Below, piece by piece: positions 8,705 through 18,472 of a stretch of DNA of 64,000 nucleotides (positions are counted from its first letter, which is position 1; the number at the start of each line of letters is the position of its first letter). The notes under the pieces were generated by a model. That model saw only the letters and a program-made list of their open reading frames with translations. It was not told the DNA's origin and did not search any database. This DNA comes from Luteirhabdus salina (GTDB taxonomy: Bacteria > Bacteroidota > Bacteroidia > Flavobacteriales > Flavobacteriaceae): positions 124,001 through 188,000 of the forward strand of contig JALAHT010000005.1 of the NCBI GenBank assembly GCA_025384855.1, read 5' to 3'. The position numbers and the translations under genes are program-made.

Positions 8705-9829
8705 ATGAATAGAATGCAACGATTTCTTATATTATTTGGAGCTTTGGCATTTATGTTGGTGGCGTGTTCGGATGATGATAATACGCCGCAAGAGGATATC
8801 GATAGTTTCAATAGAACCGCCATGCTCGAAAATTGGGCTGATAATATCATTATCCCAGGGTACGATGTATTAAACAATGCTATTAATGACCTTAATAATG
8901 CTACCGATCAATTTGTAGCAATGCCCGACGCTACTAATTTAGCCAATCTTAGAGCAGCATGGCGCGAATCCTACCGAACTTTTCAAAAGGTGTCCATGTT
9001 CGAAATTGGAAAGGCTGAAGCAGTCTTTTTTCGAGCAAGATTCAACACGTATCCTACCGATACAGCAACATTAGAAGCTGCAGTTTTGGATGGTAACTAT
9101 AATTTAGAACTACCATCAAATCGTGATATTCAAGGATTTCCTGCGCTTGATTATTTACTTAACGGTCTAGGCGAAAATGATGCTGATATTTTGGAACATT
9201 ATACTTTCAATCCAAACGCTACGAAGTACCTATCGTACTTAAGGGAATTGGTTGTTGAACTCCAAACACTATCGGAAGAGGTGCATAATGATTGGACTAA
9301 CGGGTATCGGGATACTTTTGTTTCCAATGACGGTTCTTCAGCTTCGGCTTCGGTGGATAAACTCACAAACGATTATGTTTTTTATTATGAAAAAGCATTA
9401 CGCGCAGGGAAAATCGGTATTCCGGCAGGCGTGTTTTCCAATCAACCGCTGCCTCAAAATGTAGAGTCTTATTACAATCCCGAATTTTCTCGAGAGCTAG
9501 CATTAATTGCCCTGCAGAGTACGCAAGATTTTTTTAACGGAAAAAGCTTTGGGAACAATCAAACCGGTCCGAGCTTTAAGAGCTATTTAAACTATCTGAA
9601 TACCATCAAGAACGGAGAAGATCTCTCGCAACTAATAAATGATCAGTTTGATGTGGCTCAAAATAAACTAGAGGCACTTAATGCTAGCTTAGTTCAACAG
9701 ATTCAGCAGGATAATACCAAAATGTATGAAGCGTTTGACGAGCTTCAGCGGAACGTAATTTTGATGAAAGTTGATATGCTACAGGCAATGGACGTGAATG
9801 TCGATTATGTAGATACAGATGGTGACTAA
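8705..9829 (+). CDS. Imelysin family lipoprotein
   Basis: 374 residues with a lipoprotein signal (M-L-V-A-C, Cys21, then S-D-D-D). The helical body contains the imelysin-type signature I-Q-G-F-P-A-L-D-Y-L-L-N-G and a later conserved helix pair. Imelysins are iron-regulated, metal- or haem-associated surface/periplasmic proteins related to EfeO and IrpA; here the classic G-x-H-x-x-E is replaced by G-F-P-A-L-D, as in the Bacteroidota subgroup. It is followed without any gap by the HTTM gene (TAA then ATG), so they are translationally coupled. Confidence 0.88.
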   Translation: MNRMQRFLILFGALAFMLVACSDDDNTPQEDIDSFNRTAMLENWADNIIIPGYDVLNNAINDLNNATDQFVAMPDATNLANLRAAWRESYRTFQKVSMFEIGKAEAVFFRARFNTYPTDTATLEAAVLDGNYNLELPSNRDIQGFPALDYLLNGLGENDADILEHYTFNPNATKYLSYLRELVVELQTLSEEVHNDWTNGYRDTFVSNDGSSASASVDKLTNDYVFYYEKALRAGKIGIPAGVFSNQPLPQNVESYYNPEFSRELALIALQSTQDFFNGKSFGNNQTGPSFKSYLNYLNTIKNGEDLSQLINDQFDVAQNKLEALNASLVQQIQQDNTKMYEAFDELQRNVILMKVDMLQAMDVNVDYVDTDGD

Positions 9830-11191
9830 ATGAAAACAGCGTTTTCCAACTATTTGAAGAAGCCTACAGAGGCCGCCCCATTGGCGGTCTTTCGTATTTT
9901 CTTTGGCCTGATGATGTTCGGTAGCATCCTTCGGTTTTGGGCCAATGGTTGGATTGAAAAACTGTATTTGGAACCAAAGTTCCATTTTAGTTTCTATGGT
10001 TTTGAATGGGTACAGCCCCTCGGAGTAGCGACCTACGGAATCTTTGCGGTTTGTGCTATTTCCGCAATGCTCGTTGCGGTCGGATACAAATACCGATGGG
10101 CGATTAGCGTGTTTTTCCTTAGCTTCACTTATATCGAATTGATGGATAAGACAACCTACCTAAACCATTATTACTTTATAAGTTGCCTTAGCTTTCTGAT
10201 GATCTTCTTACCGGCACATCGCTATTTTTCCTTAGATGCCTGGCAATCTGGTAAAGCATCGAAAATAGTTCCAGCCTGGACTATAGACAGTATTAAACTG
10301 CTTTTAGGAATCGTTTATTTCTATGCGGGCTTGGCTAAGTTAAACAGCGACTGGCTTTTTCGGGCGATGCCTTTGAAGATATGGTTACCCTCAAAATATG
10401 ACCTTCCACTTTTAGGTTCGTTGCTTCAAGAGGAATGGGTGCATTATGTTTTTAGTTGGAGTGGCATGCTATACGATGTAAGCATCCCATTTTTGCTGCT
10501 ATACCGAAAAACAAGATGGTTTGCCTTTGGTATGGTAGTCATTTTCCACGTATTAACACGGGTGTTGTTTCCAATAGGGATGTTCCCTTTTATCATGATT
10601 GTAAGTACCTTGGTATTCTTCGATGCGAACCTTCACCATAAAATTTTAAACGGAATCTCAAGAATTCTGAATATCGATAAAAAGAGATGGGACCTTCAAC
10701 TTCCGAATGCCATGCAACCCGCTGTTCGAAAGTTTCAGCTACTGATTGTTGGTTTTTTTTTAGCTGTCCAATTACTCTTTCCATGGCGATATCTTTTGTA
10801 TCCAGGCGAATTGTTCTGGACAGAGGAAGGCTATCGTTTTTCATGGCGCGTCATGTTGATGGAGAAGGCTGGATATGCGCAATTCAAAATAAGAAATGGT
10901 GAAACGGATACTTCATTTTATATAGACAATAGCGATTTCCTTACCCCTTTTCAGGAAAAACAAATGAGCTTTCAACCCGATTTTATATTGGAGTACGCGC
11001 ACAAACTAGCAGATCATTTCAGAAAACAGGGGCATGAAAATATTGAAGTCTATGTAGAAAGCTACGTGGCCTTAAACGGAAGAAGAAGTCAGCCCTTTAT
11101 CGACCCCTCCATAAACCTCTTGGAACAGCAAGAATCTTTTCAACACAAAACTTGGATATTACCTTTCAATGATACAATTTCAGAACTTTAA
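9830..11191 (+). CDS. HTTM-domain membrane protein (vitamin K-dependent carboxylase-like)
   Basis: 453 residues. The N-terminal two thirds has several hydrophobic helices with the HTTM pattern: A-V-F-R-I-F-F-G-L near the start, L-D-K-T-T-Y-L-N-H-Y-Y-F-type loop, F-Y-A-G-L-A-K-L-N-S-D-W-L, and H-V-L-T-R-V-L-F-P-I-G-M-F-P. The C-terminal part is a soluble extracytoplasmic domain. Eukaryotic relatives carboxylate glutamate, but the bacterial substrate is unknown. Sitting between imelysin and a TonB receptor suggests a role in modifying or assembling the iron uptake proteins (inference). The stop overlaps the next gene by 23 bases. Confidence 0.85.
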   Translation: MKTAFSNYLKKPTEAAPLAVFRIFFGLMMFGSILRFWANGWIEKLYLEPKFHFSFYGFEWVQPLGVATYGIFAVCAISAMLVAVGYKYRWAISVFFLSFTYIELMDKTTYLNHYYFISCLSFLMIFLPAHRYFSLDAWQSGKASKIVPAWTIDSIKLLLGIVYFYAGLAKLNSDWLFRAMPLKIWLPSKYDLPLLGSLLQEEWVHYVFSWSGMLYDVSIPFLLLYRKTRWFAFGMVVIFHVLTRVLFPIGMFPFIMIVSTLVFFDANLHHKILNGISRILNIDKKRWDLQLPNAMQPAVRKFQLLIVGFFLAVQLLFPWRYLLYPGELFWTEEGYRFSWRVMLMEKAGYAQFKIRNGETDTSFYIDNSDFLTPFQEKQMSFQPDFILEYAHKLADHFRKQGHENIEVYVESYVALNGRRSQPFIDPSINLLEQQESFQHKTWILPFNDTISEL

Positions 11192-13616
11192 AGATATTAC
11201 CATACTAACGATACTAATGCTGGTTTTTTATAGCAGTTTTGGTCAGTATACCCTTTCGGGTACCATTTCTTCCGAAGCGGGAACGCCAATCGCCGGCGCA
11301 GAAGTATACCTAACTTCTATGGGAAAACAAACCGTTACCGATGCCAATGGTTTCTATATGATTCCTGATGTATTGGAAGGTGAACAGTATATAGTCGTAT
11401 TTACATTTCAATACGATATCATGGAAAAGACCATCAGGGTCGAAAAAGATACCAAAATGGATTTCAAGCTGGAGCCTTTGGGTGAAACATTAAGTGAAGT
11501 GGTCCTTACAAAACGAAAGGAACGACAGTTTGCCTTACGAAAGCTGCAGCCGGTGGAAGGAACCGCCATTTATGCGGGTAAAAAAAGTGAAGTGGTGTTG
11601 ATGGATAATCTAACGGCAAATTTAGCAACAGGTAATGCACGACAGATTTACTCGCAAGTTGTGGGACTAAATATTTATGAGAACAATGATGCTGGATTAC
11701 AATTGAATATTGGTGGAAGAGGATTGGATCCGAATCGCTCTGCCAATTTCAATATACGTCAAAATGGTTATGATATCTCAGCAGATGTATTGGGGTATCC
11801 CGAAAGCTACTATACGCCACCTGCTGAAGCCTTGCGACAGGTGGAAGTGGTGCGGGGAGCTGCTTCTCTTCAATATGGAACCCAATTTGGTGGTTTGGTA
11901 AATTTTAAGATGAAAGGGCCAAACCTTAACAAGAAATTGGAATTAGTTTCGCGTCAGACGCTCGGTAGCTTCAACCTTTTCAATAGCTTCAATAGTTTGG
12001 GCGGAACGGTTGGAGAAATGGGGTATTATACCTATTTTAATTACAAGAAAGGGAATGATTTTCGACCCAATTCCGAATTCGAAAGCTATAATACCTATGC
12101 GCATGTAGACGTTTCTCTTTCAGACAACACGACGCTAACAGGCGAATTCAGTTATTTGTATTATTTGGCACAGCAACCGGGAGGTCTTACCGATCGTCAA
12201 TTTGAGGAGGATCCTAGCTTCAGCAACCGAACCCGAAACTGGTTTGAAGTAGACTGGAAACTCTATGCGATGTTGCTGGAACATCAATTTTCACAAGATA
12301 CCGATGCGAGCCTTCAACTATTCGCATTAGATGCCAGCAGGAAAAGTGTCGGATTTCGGGAAAACCGAGTCTCGCAAGAAGACGATCTCGACGCACCCAG
12401 AGAGCTGATTGTTGGCAACTTTCGGAACTGGGGAGCAGAAGGAAGAGTCTTGCATCGCTATGCGCTTTTTGGAAGAGAGCAAGTTGGCCTGTTAGGAGCA
12501 AAATATTACCAAAGCAATAATACTTCGCGTCAAGGCCCAGGAACCAATGGTAGCGATGCCAATTTTTCCTTTGCCGGTGAAACCTATCCGGATTACGAAC
12601 GACAAAGCGATTTTACCTTTCCCAATTTAAACCTTGCGATTTTTGGTGAAAACATCATTAATCTGAGTGAAACGTTCTCCATTACCCCAGGTGTTCGCTT
12701 TGAATATATTAAAACAGAAAGTGAAGGTACCTATAAGAATATTCAATTCGATTTAGCGGGAAACCCTATTTTAAATGAAACTATCGCGGACAATCGAACG
12801 TTTGATCGAAAGTTTTTGCTCGCTGGAATTGGTTTTAGCAATAAATCGTCAAGGGCTTTGGAAGTATATGGAAATGTCAGCCAAAATTACCGCTCTGTAA
12901 CCTTTAACGATATTCGTATTACAAATCCCTCTCTTACCATAGACCCCGATATTTCGGATGAAAAAGGTTTTACGGCCGATATGGGTATTCGTGGAAAATG
13001 GAATAACATCCTCTCTTACGATATTGGCGCCTTCTTTTTGCAGTATGACGATCGTTTAGGGCTTGTACTGCGTGATATTAGCGACATTGAAACGCAGCGC
13101 TTTCGTGGAAATATAGGCGATGCCTTTATCTATGGATTGGAAAGTTTTATGGATTGGGATGTTTGGAAAATGTTTTCGGAGAACGACGATATGTATGTTT
13201 CCCTGTTCTCAAATCTGGCCGTAACCGACAGCGAGTATACGGCTTCAGAAGAAAACAATGTGGAGGGAAATAAGGTGGAGTTTATTCCAGCAATCAATCT
13301 AAAGACGGGAGTTCGCTTCGGCATTAAAAATTTCTTGGGAAGTCTTCAGTACACTTATCTCAGCAAACAATTTACCGATGCGACCAATAGCGAACGCGAT
13401 TTTGACAGTCAGAGCGGTATCGTCGGAGAAATTCCTGCCTACGATATTGTAGACCTTTCCTTCTCTTATACCTACAAAATGTTCCGATTGGAAACCGGTA
13501 TCAACAATGTATTAGACAATAGCTACTTTGTAAGACGAGCAACCGGATATCCGGGGCCGGGCATCATTCCGAGTCAGCCAAGAACCTTTTATTGCGGTCT
13601 TCAGCTAACTTTATAA
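11169..13616 (+). CDS. TonB-dependent receptor with carboxypeptidase-like N-terminal domain (FecA-like)
   Basis: 815 residues. A signal peptide (to about residue 26, F-Y-S-S-F-G-Q) is followed by a carboxypeptidase-regulatory beta sandwich (about 27-110: Y-T-L-S-G-T-I-S, A-G-A-E-V-Y-L), then the plug (about 130-240, with I-G-G-R-G-L-D-P-N-R, and V-E-V-V-R-G-A-A-S-L-Q-Y-G-T) and the 22-strand-type barrel ending in a terminal aromatic-rich strand (T-F-Y-C-G-L-Q-L-T-L). Such receptors import ferric chelates or similar ligands across the outer membrane with TonB energy. The start is inside the HTTM gene; the alternative ATG at 11218 would remove most of the signal peptide. Confidence 0.92.
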   Translation: MIQFQNFKDITILTILMLVFYSSFGQYTLSGTISSEAGTPIAGAEVYLTSMGKQTVTDANGFYMIPDVLEGEQYIVVFTFQYDIMEKTIRVEKDTKMDFKLEPLGETLSEVVLTKRKERQFALRKLQPVEGTAIYAGKKSEVVLMDNLTANLATGNARQIYSQVVGLNIYENNDAGLQLNIGGRGLDPNRSANFNIRQNGYDISADVLGYPESYYTPPAEALRQVEVVRGAASLQYGTQFGGLVNFKMKGPNLNKKLELVSRQTLGSFNLFNSFNSLGGTVGEMGYYTYFNYKKGNDFRPNSEFESYNTYAHVDVSLSDNTTLTGEFSYLYYLAQQPGGLTDRQFEEDPSFSNRTRNWFEVDWKLYAMLLEHQFSQDTDASLQLFALDASRKSVGFRENRVSQEDDLDAPRELIVGNFRNWGAEGRVLHRYALFGREQVGLLGAKYYQSNNTSRQGPGTNGSDANFSFAGETYPDYERQSDFTFPNLNLAIFGENIINLSETFSITPGVRFEYIKTESEGTYKNIQFDLAGNPILNETIADNRTFDRKFLLAGIGFSNKSSRALEVYGNVSQNYRSVTFNDIRITNPSLTIDPDISDEKGFTADMGIRGKWNNILSYDIGAFFLQYDDRLGLVLRDISDIETQRFRGNIGDAFIYGLESFMDWDVWKMFSENDDMYVSLFSNLAVTDSEYTASEENNVEGNKVEFIPAINLKTGVRFGIKNFLGSLQYTYLSKQFTDATNSERDFDSQSGIVGEIPAYDIVDLSFSYTYKMFRLETGINNVLDNSYFVRRATGYPGPGIIPSQPRTFYCGLQLTL

Positions 13617-13663
13617 GCGGTTTACTTTAACTAAAAATGTAGGGGTACTCTAATCTTCTAATC

Positions 13664-13697
13664 TTGTAGTGCTTCTCGACTTTAAATCGTATCTTTG
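13664..13697 (+). promoter_or_regulatory. guaB promoter
   Basis: TTG (13664-13666), 23-base spacer, TATCTTTG (13690-13697). The expected start of transcription is at about 13702-13704, i.e. at the first base of the leader hairpin. Confidence 0.65.
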
Positions 13698-13700
13698 CAC

Positions 13701-13749
13701 GCAATTAAATAGTAACCACTTCCGCTATCTTCGGAAAAAATTTAATTGC
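13701..13749 (+). promoter_or_regulatory. Structured guaB leader RNA (candidate cis-regulatory hairpin)
   Basis: GCAATTAAAT (13701-13710) pairs perfectly with ATTTAATTGC (13740-13749), and inside it TTCCG (13720-13724) pairs with CGGAA (13732-13736). The stem fills the predicted 5' leader and closes one base before the guaB ATG, so start-codon access should depend on whether it is folded. No known riboswitch class is recognised. Confidence 0.5.
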
Positions 13750-13750
13750 T

Positions 13751-15223
13751 ATGACCGCACACGAAAATAAAGTTTTAGGCGAAGGGCTCACTTACGATGA
13801 TGTATTGTTGGTGCCTGCCTATTCTGAAGTACTTCCTCGAACCGTAGATATTTCAACACGTTTTACCCGAAACATTTCGTTGAATGTTCCAATCGTTTCC
13901 GCCGCTATGGATACGGTTACTGAAAGTGCTATGGCAATCGCCATAGCACGTGAAGGTGGAATAGGGGTGCTCCATAAGAACATGACGATAGAGCAACAGG
14001 CTGCTGAGGTTCGGAAAGTGAAGCGCGCGGAGAGTGGAATGATTATCGACCCCGTAACACTGCCTAGAACCGCAACCGTTGGAGATGCACAGGCAACCAT
14101 GAAGGAATACAGGATTGGTGGAATTCCAATTATCGATGACAATGAAACTCTGATTGGTATTGTTACGAATCGGGATCTTCGTTTTGAGAAAAACTATGAG
14201 CGGGCGCTTTCAGAGGTGATGACCTCAGAAAATTTAGTTACGGTGGGGAAGGGTACTTCCCTTAAGGATGCCGAAATCATTCTTCAAAAAAATAAAATCG
14301 AAAAACTTCCAGTAGTAGATGATAACGGAAAACTTTTAGGTCTTATCACATTTAGGGATATAACTAAGATGACTAAAAAGCCGATGGCCAATAAAGATGG
14401 CTATGGTCGCTTGCGTGTCGCAGCGGCCTTAGGGGTTACGGCAGACGCGGTAGACCGGGCCGAGGCCTTGGTTAACGCTCAGGTAGATGCGGTTATTATC
14501 GATACCGCTCACGGACACACACAAGGAGTCGTTTCGGTTTTAAAGGAAGTAAAAAAGAAATTTCCCGACCTTGATGTTGTGGTGGGAAATATAGCAACGC
14601 CGGAGGCAGCGAAATATCTGGTTGAAGCGGGTGCCGATGCGGTGAAAGTTGGTATTGGACCAGGTTCTATCTGTACTACCCGAGTGGTGGCAGGAGTTGG
14701 ATTTCCGCAGTTCTCGGCGGTATTGGAGGTAGCCGATGCCATAAAGGATACAGGCGTTCCGGTTATCGCCGATGGTGGGATTCGCTATACGGGTGACATC
14801 CCAAAGGCGATTGCTGCTGGAGCGGACTGCGTGATGTTGGGCTCGCTATTGGCTGGTACAAAGGAATCACCCGGAGAGACCATTATCTACGACGGACGTA
14901 AATTTAAATCCTACCGCGGTATGGGTTCTGTTGAAGCTATGGAAAAAGGATCTAAGGATCGTTATTTCCAAGATGTTGAAGACGATATTAAGAAATTAGT
15001 GCCGGAAGGCATCGTAGGACGTGTTGCTTACAAAGGTGAATTGGTTGAAAGCATGACGCAATTTATCGGTGGCTTGCGAGCTGGTATGGGATATTGCGGA
15101 GCGAAAGATATTGAGAGCTTAAAGAAAAATGGAAAATTTGTGAAGATTACTTCTTCAGGTATTCATGAAAGTCACCCACACGACGTAACTATCACCAAGG
15201 AAGCTCCTAATTACAGTAGATAA
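13751..15223 (+). CDS. guaB: Inosine-5'-monophosphate dehydrogenase
   Basis: 490 residues, full-length IMPDH. It oxidises IMP to XMP with NAD, the first committed step to GMP. The N-terminal part of the barrel ([10 protein letters not shown]) is interrupted by a CBS-domain pair (about 95-215; G-I-P-I-I-D-D and K-L-P-V-V-D-D), then resumes with D-T-A-H-G-H, V-G-N-I-A-T, the catalytic loop G-P-G-S-I-C-T-T-R (Cys308), A-D-G-G-I-R, G-S-L-L-A-G-T and the flap/arginine region Y-R-G-M-G-S-V. All key residues are present. It is a monocistronic gene with its own promoter, leader hairpin and terminator. Confidence 0.97.
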   Translation: MTAHENKVLGEGLTYDDVLLVPAYSEVLPRTVDISTRFTRNISLNVPIVSAAMDTVTESAMAIAIAREGGIGVLHKNMTIEQQAAEVRKVKRAESGMIIDPVTLPRTATVGDAQATMKEYRIGGIPIIDDNETLIGIVTNRDLRFEKNYERALSEVMTSENLVTVGKGTSLKDAEIILQKNKIEKLPVVDDNGKLLGLITFRDITKMTKKPMANKDGYGRLRVAAALGVTADAVDRAEALVNAQVDAVIIDTAHGHTQGVVSVLKEVKKKFPDLDVVVGNIATPEAAKYLVEAGADAVKVGIGPGSICTTRVVAGVGFPQFSAVLEVADAIKDTGVPVIADGGIRYTGDIPKAIAAGADCVMLGSLLAGTKESPGETIIYDGRKFKSYRGMGSVEAMEKGSKDRYFQDVEDDIKKLVPEGIVGRVAYKGELVESMTQFIGGLRAGMGYCGAKDIESLKKNGKFVKITSSGIHESHPHDVTITKEAPNYSR

Positions 15224-15244
15224 AGAAGCAATATATAGAAATGC

Positions 15245-15270
15245 AAAAGCCGCGAATTTTCGCGGCTTTT
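15245..15270. terminator. Bidirectional terminator between guaB and ompH
   Basis: AAAAGCCGCGAA and TTCGCGGCTTTT form a 12-base stem with a minimal loop and A/T tails on both sides. It lies between convergent genes. Confidence 0.9.
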
Positions 15271-15296
15271 GTATATGGAATTAGTTATAACCAATG

Positions 15297-15806
15297 CTAC
15301 TGTTGTGTAGGCGTAATTCCTAGTTCCTTTAATACCGCTAACGAAATGTCATGATTCTCATCGAAATACACCACATCGCCTTCATTCAAGGAGAGTACCT
15401 GTGTATATCCTTGTGCTTTTGCTACCTTTTCGAGGGCACCCGCAATTTTTTGATATAGAGGTCGCATGGCTTCATCTCTTTTAATAGCTATTAGTTGTGC
15501 GCCGTTCTGACGAAATTTTGTGATATCATTTTCTAGGGCAATGATTTCGGATTGCTTTTCCTTTTTTTCAACATCAGAAAAGCTTGCCTCTTTTTCTTGA
15601 TAGGCTGCAATTAATGCTTTGTATTCTTCTGTTTTCTTCTTTAAATCAGCATCTAAGCCAGAACCATAAGCATTTACACTATCCTGTACCTTCTCAAGCT
15701 CAGGCATTTGTGAAATGATATAATCAATATCAACAGTGCCTGTTTTGGTTTGCGATAACGCAGTAATACTTACAAAAAGAATAAGAATGCTAGCTATTTT
15801 TTTCAT
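15297..15806 (-). CDS. OmpH/Skp-family periplasmic chaperone
   Basis: Start set at ATG 15806 (169 residues), because the signal peptide M-K-K-I-A-S-I-L-I-L-F-V begins there; the upstream extension to 15869 is not signal-like. After cleavage near A-L-S-Q, the protein has the Skp plan: a short beta strand (V-D-I-D-Y-I-I), a long charged coiled coil (about 55-115, K-K-K-T-E-E-Y-K, E-K-K-E-K-Q-S-E) and a return strand segment with I-A-G-A-L-E-K-V-A-K-A-Q-G-Y. Skp/OmpH trimers hold unfolded outer-membrane proteins in the periplasm. Single gene. Confidence 0.88.
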   Translation of the reverse strand: MKKIASILILFVSITALSQTKTGTVDIDYIISQMPELEKVQDSVNAYGSGLDADLKKKTEEYKALIAAYQEKEASFSDVEKKEKQSEIIALENDITKFRQNGAQLIAIKRDEAMRPLYQKIAGALEKVAKAQGYTQVLSLNEGDVVYFDENHDISLAVLKELGITPTQQ

Positions 15807-15887
15807 GTCAAACAATTTTATGCCCGCAATATTACGATTTTTAAATAGAGGTGTCAAAGACCATTCCACTAATAATCATGCGCAAGT

Positions 15888-16346
15888 TTAATTCTGAGCT
15901 ACGGAGGTACCGTCTTCTACGAATGCTTTGAAATCTTGCATATACTGCCTCGACTGTTTTTTAAATGCTCCTGGCAGTAAGAATCCCATCATTTTCATTC
16001 CAAAACTTCTGAATTGAAACTCACTTTCAGAAACCCATTTCGTAGTCGATTCACCCATCTGCTTAAAATAATTCTTTTGGATGTTGTGAACCCCCTTAGT
16101 ATCATAAGTTGCATGCAGTTCGGAGGGTAAGTTATTACTAAGAATGGTCTCGGTTAGGACCATTTCCCGCTTTCCCATTTTGTAATGAAGCTCCATTTTG
16201 GCACCTTCACTGCCCATATCCTTGTTGTTTAATGGCTCGAAATTAATCAGGCCCCTTTGCCAATGTTTCAGGTTTTCGGCTTTGTTTAGTTTTTTAATGA
16301 CCTCTTCTCTTGGTGCGTTAATAGTAATTTCTACGGTATATTTCAT
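15888..16346 (-). CDS. SRPBCC-family protein (START/Bet v1-like)
   Basis: 152 residues, cytoplasmic (no signal). It begins with Y-T-V-E-I-T-I-N-A-P-R-E-E-V-I-K-K-L and continues with W-Q-R-G-L, a central E-L-H-Y-K-M-G strand and the T-K-W-V-S-E-S-E-F region, a pattern seen in polyketide-cyclase/SRPBCC proteins that form a hydrophobic ligand cavity. Ligand and function are unknown. It is 81 bases upstream of ompH on the same strand, possibly co-transcribed. Confidence 0.75.
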   Translation of the reverse strand: MKYTVEITINAPREEVIKKLNKAENLKHWQRGLINFEPLNNKDMGSEGAKMELHYKMGKREMVLTETILSNNLPSELHATYDTKGVHNIQKNYFKQMGESTTKWVSESEFQFRSFGMKMMGFLLPGAFKKQSRQYMQDFKAFVEDGTSVAQN

Positions 16347-16440
16347 GCCTTAGTTTATTAATAATAGGGGAAGATACTATTTTTCCAATTTAGGTTGCGT
16401 TCTAATACGAAAAACAGAGACGATTCGTTATAGCACAGCC

Positions 16441-16470
16441 TTGCGTAACCACGCCTTTTTTATATTTTTG
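16441..16470 (+). promoter_or_regulatory. Promoter of the SurA/parvulin cluster
   Basis: TTG (16441-16443), 19-base spacer, TATTTTTG (16463-16470), 33 bases before the ATG at 16504. Confidence 0.7.
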
Positions 16471-16503
16471 CGGGGCTTCAACAATACTAAAATAAGTTCA
16501 CCT

Positions 16504-18465
16504 ATGCTTAAGAACAAAATAGTCATTCTGTTTGTTTTAGCCGTTTGTACCACGGCTATTGGCCAAATCAAGAAAAAAGATGTATTGCTGTCGATAGACG
16601 GCGAACCGGTTTCTGTACAAGAATTCAAACGTGTTTATAAAAAGAACTTGGACTTGGTGCAGGACGAAAGTCAGAAAACCGTAGAGGGGTATTTGGATCT
16701 TTTTATCGATTATAAACTAAAAACCACGGAAGCGAAAGCACAGGGGTTAGATGAAACGCAAAATTATAATCGTGAGTTCCGAAAGTACCAGGAACAGCTG
16801 TCACGCAACTACATTTATGAAGATAAGGTAACATCCGATATGGCTCGCGAAGCCTATGAAAGAGGACAAGAAGAAATAAATGCTAACCACATACTTGTTC
16901 GCACGGCCTTCGACGACCTTCCACAAGATACTTTGAAAGCGTATAAAAAAATTGCTGAAATTCGTAAAAAAGCTTTAGCAGGGGAGTCTTTTGTGGATTT
17001 GGCGAAGCAATATTCTGAGGAGCCAAATGCTTCAGAAACTGCTGGAAAATTAGGTTGGTTTGGAGTGTTCACAATGGTATATCCGTTCGAAACAGCTGCT
17101 TATGAAACACCGGTGGGAGAAGTGTCGGACATCGTTCGTACAGAGTTTGGATACCATATCCTAAAAGTAAATGATAGAAGAGAAAAGGAACCGCAAATAA
17201 TGGTTTCACATATCATGATTTCCGATAAAAAGGGAGACGCCTCTTTCGATCCAAAGGAACGGGCAGAAGAGATTTATGCAATGTTAAAACAAGGTGAGTC
17301 CTTCGAGAATTTGGCGAAGCAGTTTTCTGATGATAAAAATTCTGCAATAAAAGGAGGAAAGCTTCGTCCTTTTGGTAGAGGAGATCTAAGAAGCGAGGAA
17401 TTTGAAAACGCAGCCTACAGCTTAAGCAAACCGGGCGATATTTCAAAACCGATAAAAAGTGATTTCGGATGGCATATTATTCGCTTCGAGGAAGAAATTC
17501 CAGAGCCTTCATTTGAAGAGGAACTAGCGAAACTTGAACGACAAGTCCGCGATGGAAATCGACATAAAGTAGTGACCCAAGCGGTAAACCAAAAAATAAA
17601 AGATAAGTACGGTTTTGAATTGCACAACGGTTATCTCGATTTTTTCAATGAGTTTGTGACCGATTCAGTCCTGCGCAGGAAGTGGAAGTACAACGACCAA
17701 GAGCCAAAACTTGAAACGAAACTATTTACGATAGGCGATAAAACATTTACTTATCGAGACTTGGCCGAATATATGAACGTACGCCAAAAGCGTATGAGAG
17801 GAGTGAATAAAAAGACCGCTGCATTAACAACTATGTACGATGAGTTCGAAACCATGAAGCTAAAGGATTATTTCCGAAATCGATTGGAAGAGGAGAATGA
17901 GGAGTATGCAGCAGTAATAAGTGAGTATCGCGATGGACTTCTGATTTTTGATTTGATGGAAGAAAATATCTGGAACAAAGCGAAACAGGATTCGGTTGGA
18001 TTGGAGGATTTTTATGAACGAAATAAGGACAACTATCGTCATGGAAAACAATTGGTAGCCAAAATCGCAACAGCAACCGATAAGCAATCTGCATCAAGAA
18101 TTGCTAAGATGTTGGAAGAAGGGGATGCCACTGGGCAGATTAAGGAAACTATAAATGCTAATGGAACTGTTAATGCTGTCTTCTCTGAAGGGATTTTTGA
18201 GAAAGGTGATCGTGAACTTCCAAGCGCTACCAAATTTGAAGTGGGGGTTTCTGAAATATATGAACAAAATGATAGCTTTATCGTTGTTGATGTGAAGAAA
18301 ATCTTACCCGCAGGATTCAACCCATTGGATAAGGTTCGAGGAAAGGTTATGAGCGATTACCAATTGGAGCTCGAACAAAAATTTATGGAAGACTTACGCA
18401 ACAAGCATACAGTAGAAATTAATAATAAAGCTTTAAAGCGTGTGAAAAAGGAATTGGATTCCTAA
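16504..18465 (+). CDS. Periplasmic peptidyl-prolyl isomerase with two parvulin domains (SurA/PpiD-like)
   Basis: Start taken at ATG 16504 (653 residues), where a signal peptide begins (M-L-K-N-K-I-V-I-L-F-V-L, cleavage near I-G-Q); the TTG at 16441 is the promoter -33 element. A SurA-N-like helical segment (about 30-115) is followed by two adjacent parvulin (PpiC) domains, about 117-225 (I-N-A-N-H-I-L-V, G-K-L-G-W-F-G, F-G-Y-H-I-L-K-V) and 230-335 (M-V-S-H-I-M-I-S, G-K-L-R-P-F-G, F-G-W-H-I-I). A long C-terminal helical region of unknown role completes it. It probably chaperones outer-membrane proteins. First of three related genes. Confidence 0.9.
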   Translation: MLKNKIVILFVLAVCTTAIGQIKKKDVLLSIDGEPVSVQEFKRVYKKNLDLVQDESQKTVEGYLDLFIDYKLKTTEAKAQGLDETQNYNREFRKYQEQLSRNYIYEDKVTSDMAREAYERGQEEINANHILVRTAFDDLPQDTLKAYKKIAEIRKKALAGESFVDLAKQYSEEPNASETAGKLGWFGVFTMVYPFETAAYETPVGEVSDIVRTEFGYHILKVNDRREKEPQIMVSHIMISDKKGDASFDPKERAEEIYAMLKQGESFENLAKQFSDDKNSAIKGGKLRPFGRGDLRSEEFENAAYSLSKPGDISKPIKSDFGWHIIRFEEEIPEPSFEEELAKLERQVRDGNRHKVVTQAVNQKIKDKYGFELHNGYLDFFNEFVTDSVLRRKWKYNDQEPKLETKLFTIGDKTFTYRDLAEYMNVRQKRMRGVNKKTAALTTMYDEFETMKLKDYFRNRLEEENEEYAAVISEYRDGLLIFDLMEENIWNKAKQDSVGLEDFYERNKDNYRHGKQLVAKIATATDKQSASRIAKMLEEGDATGQIKETINANGTVNAVFSEGIFEKGDRELPSATKFEVGVSEIYEQNDSFIVVDVKKILPAGFNPLDKVRGKVMSDYQLELEQKFMEDLRNKHTVEINNKALKRVKKELDS

Positions 18466-18472
18466 TGAATTT

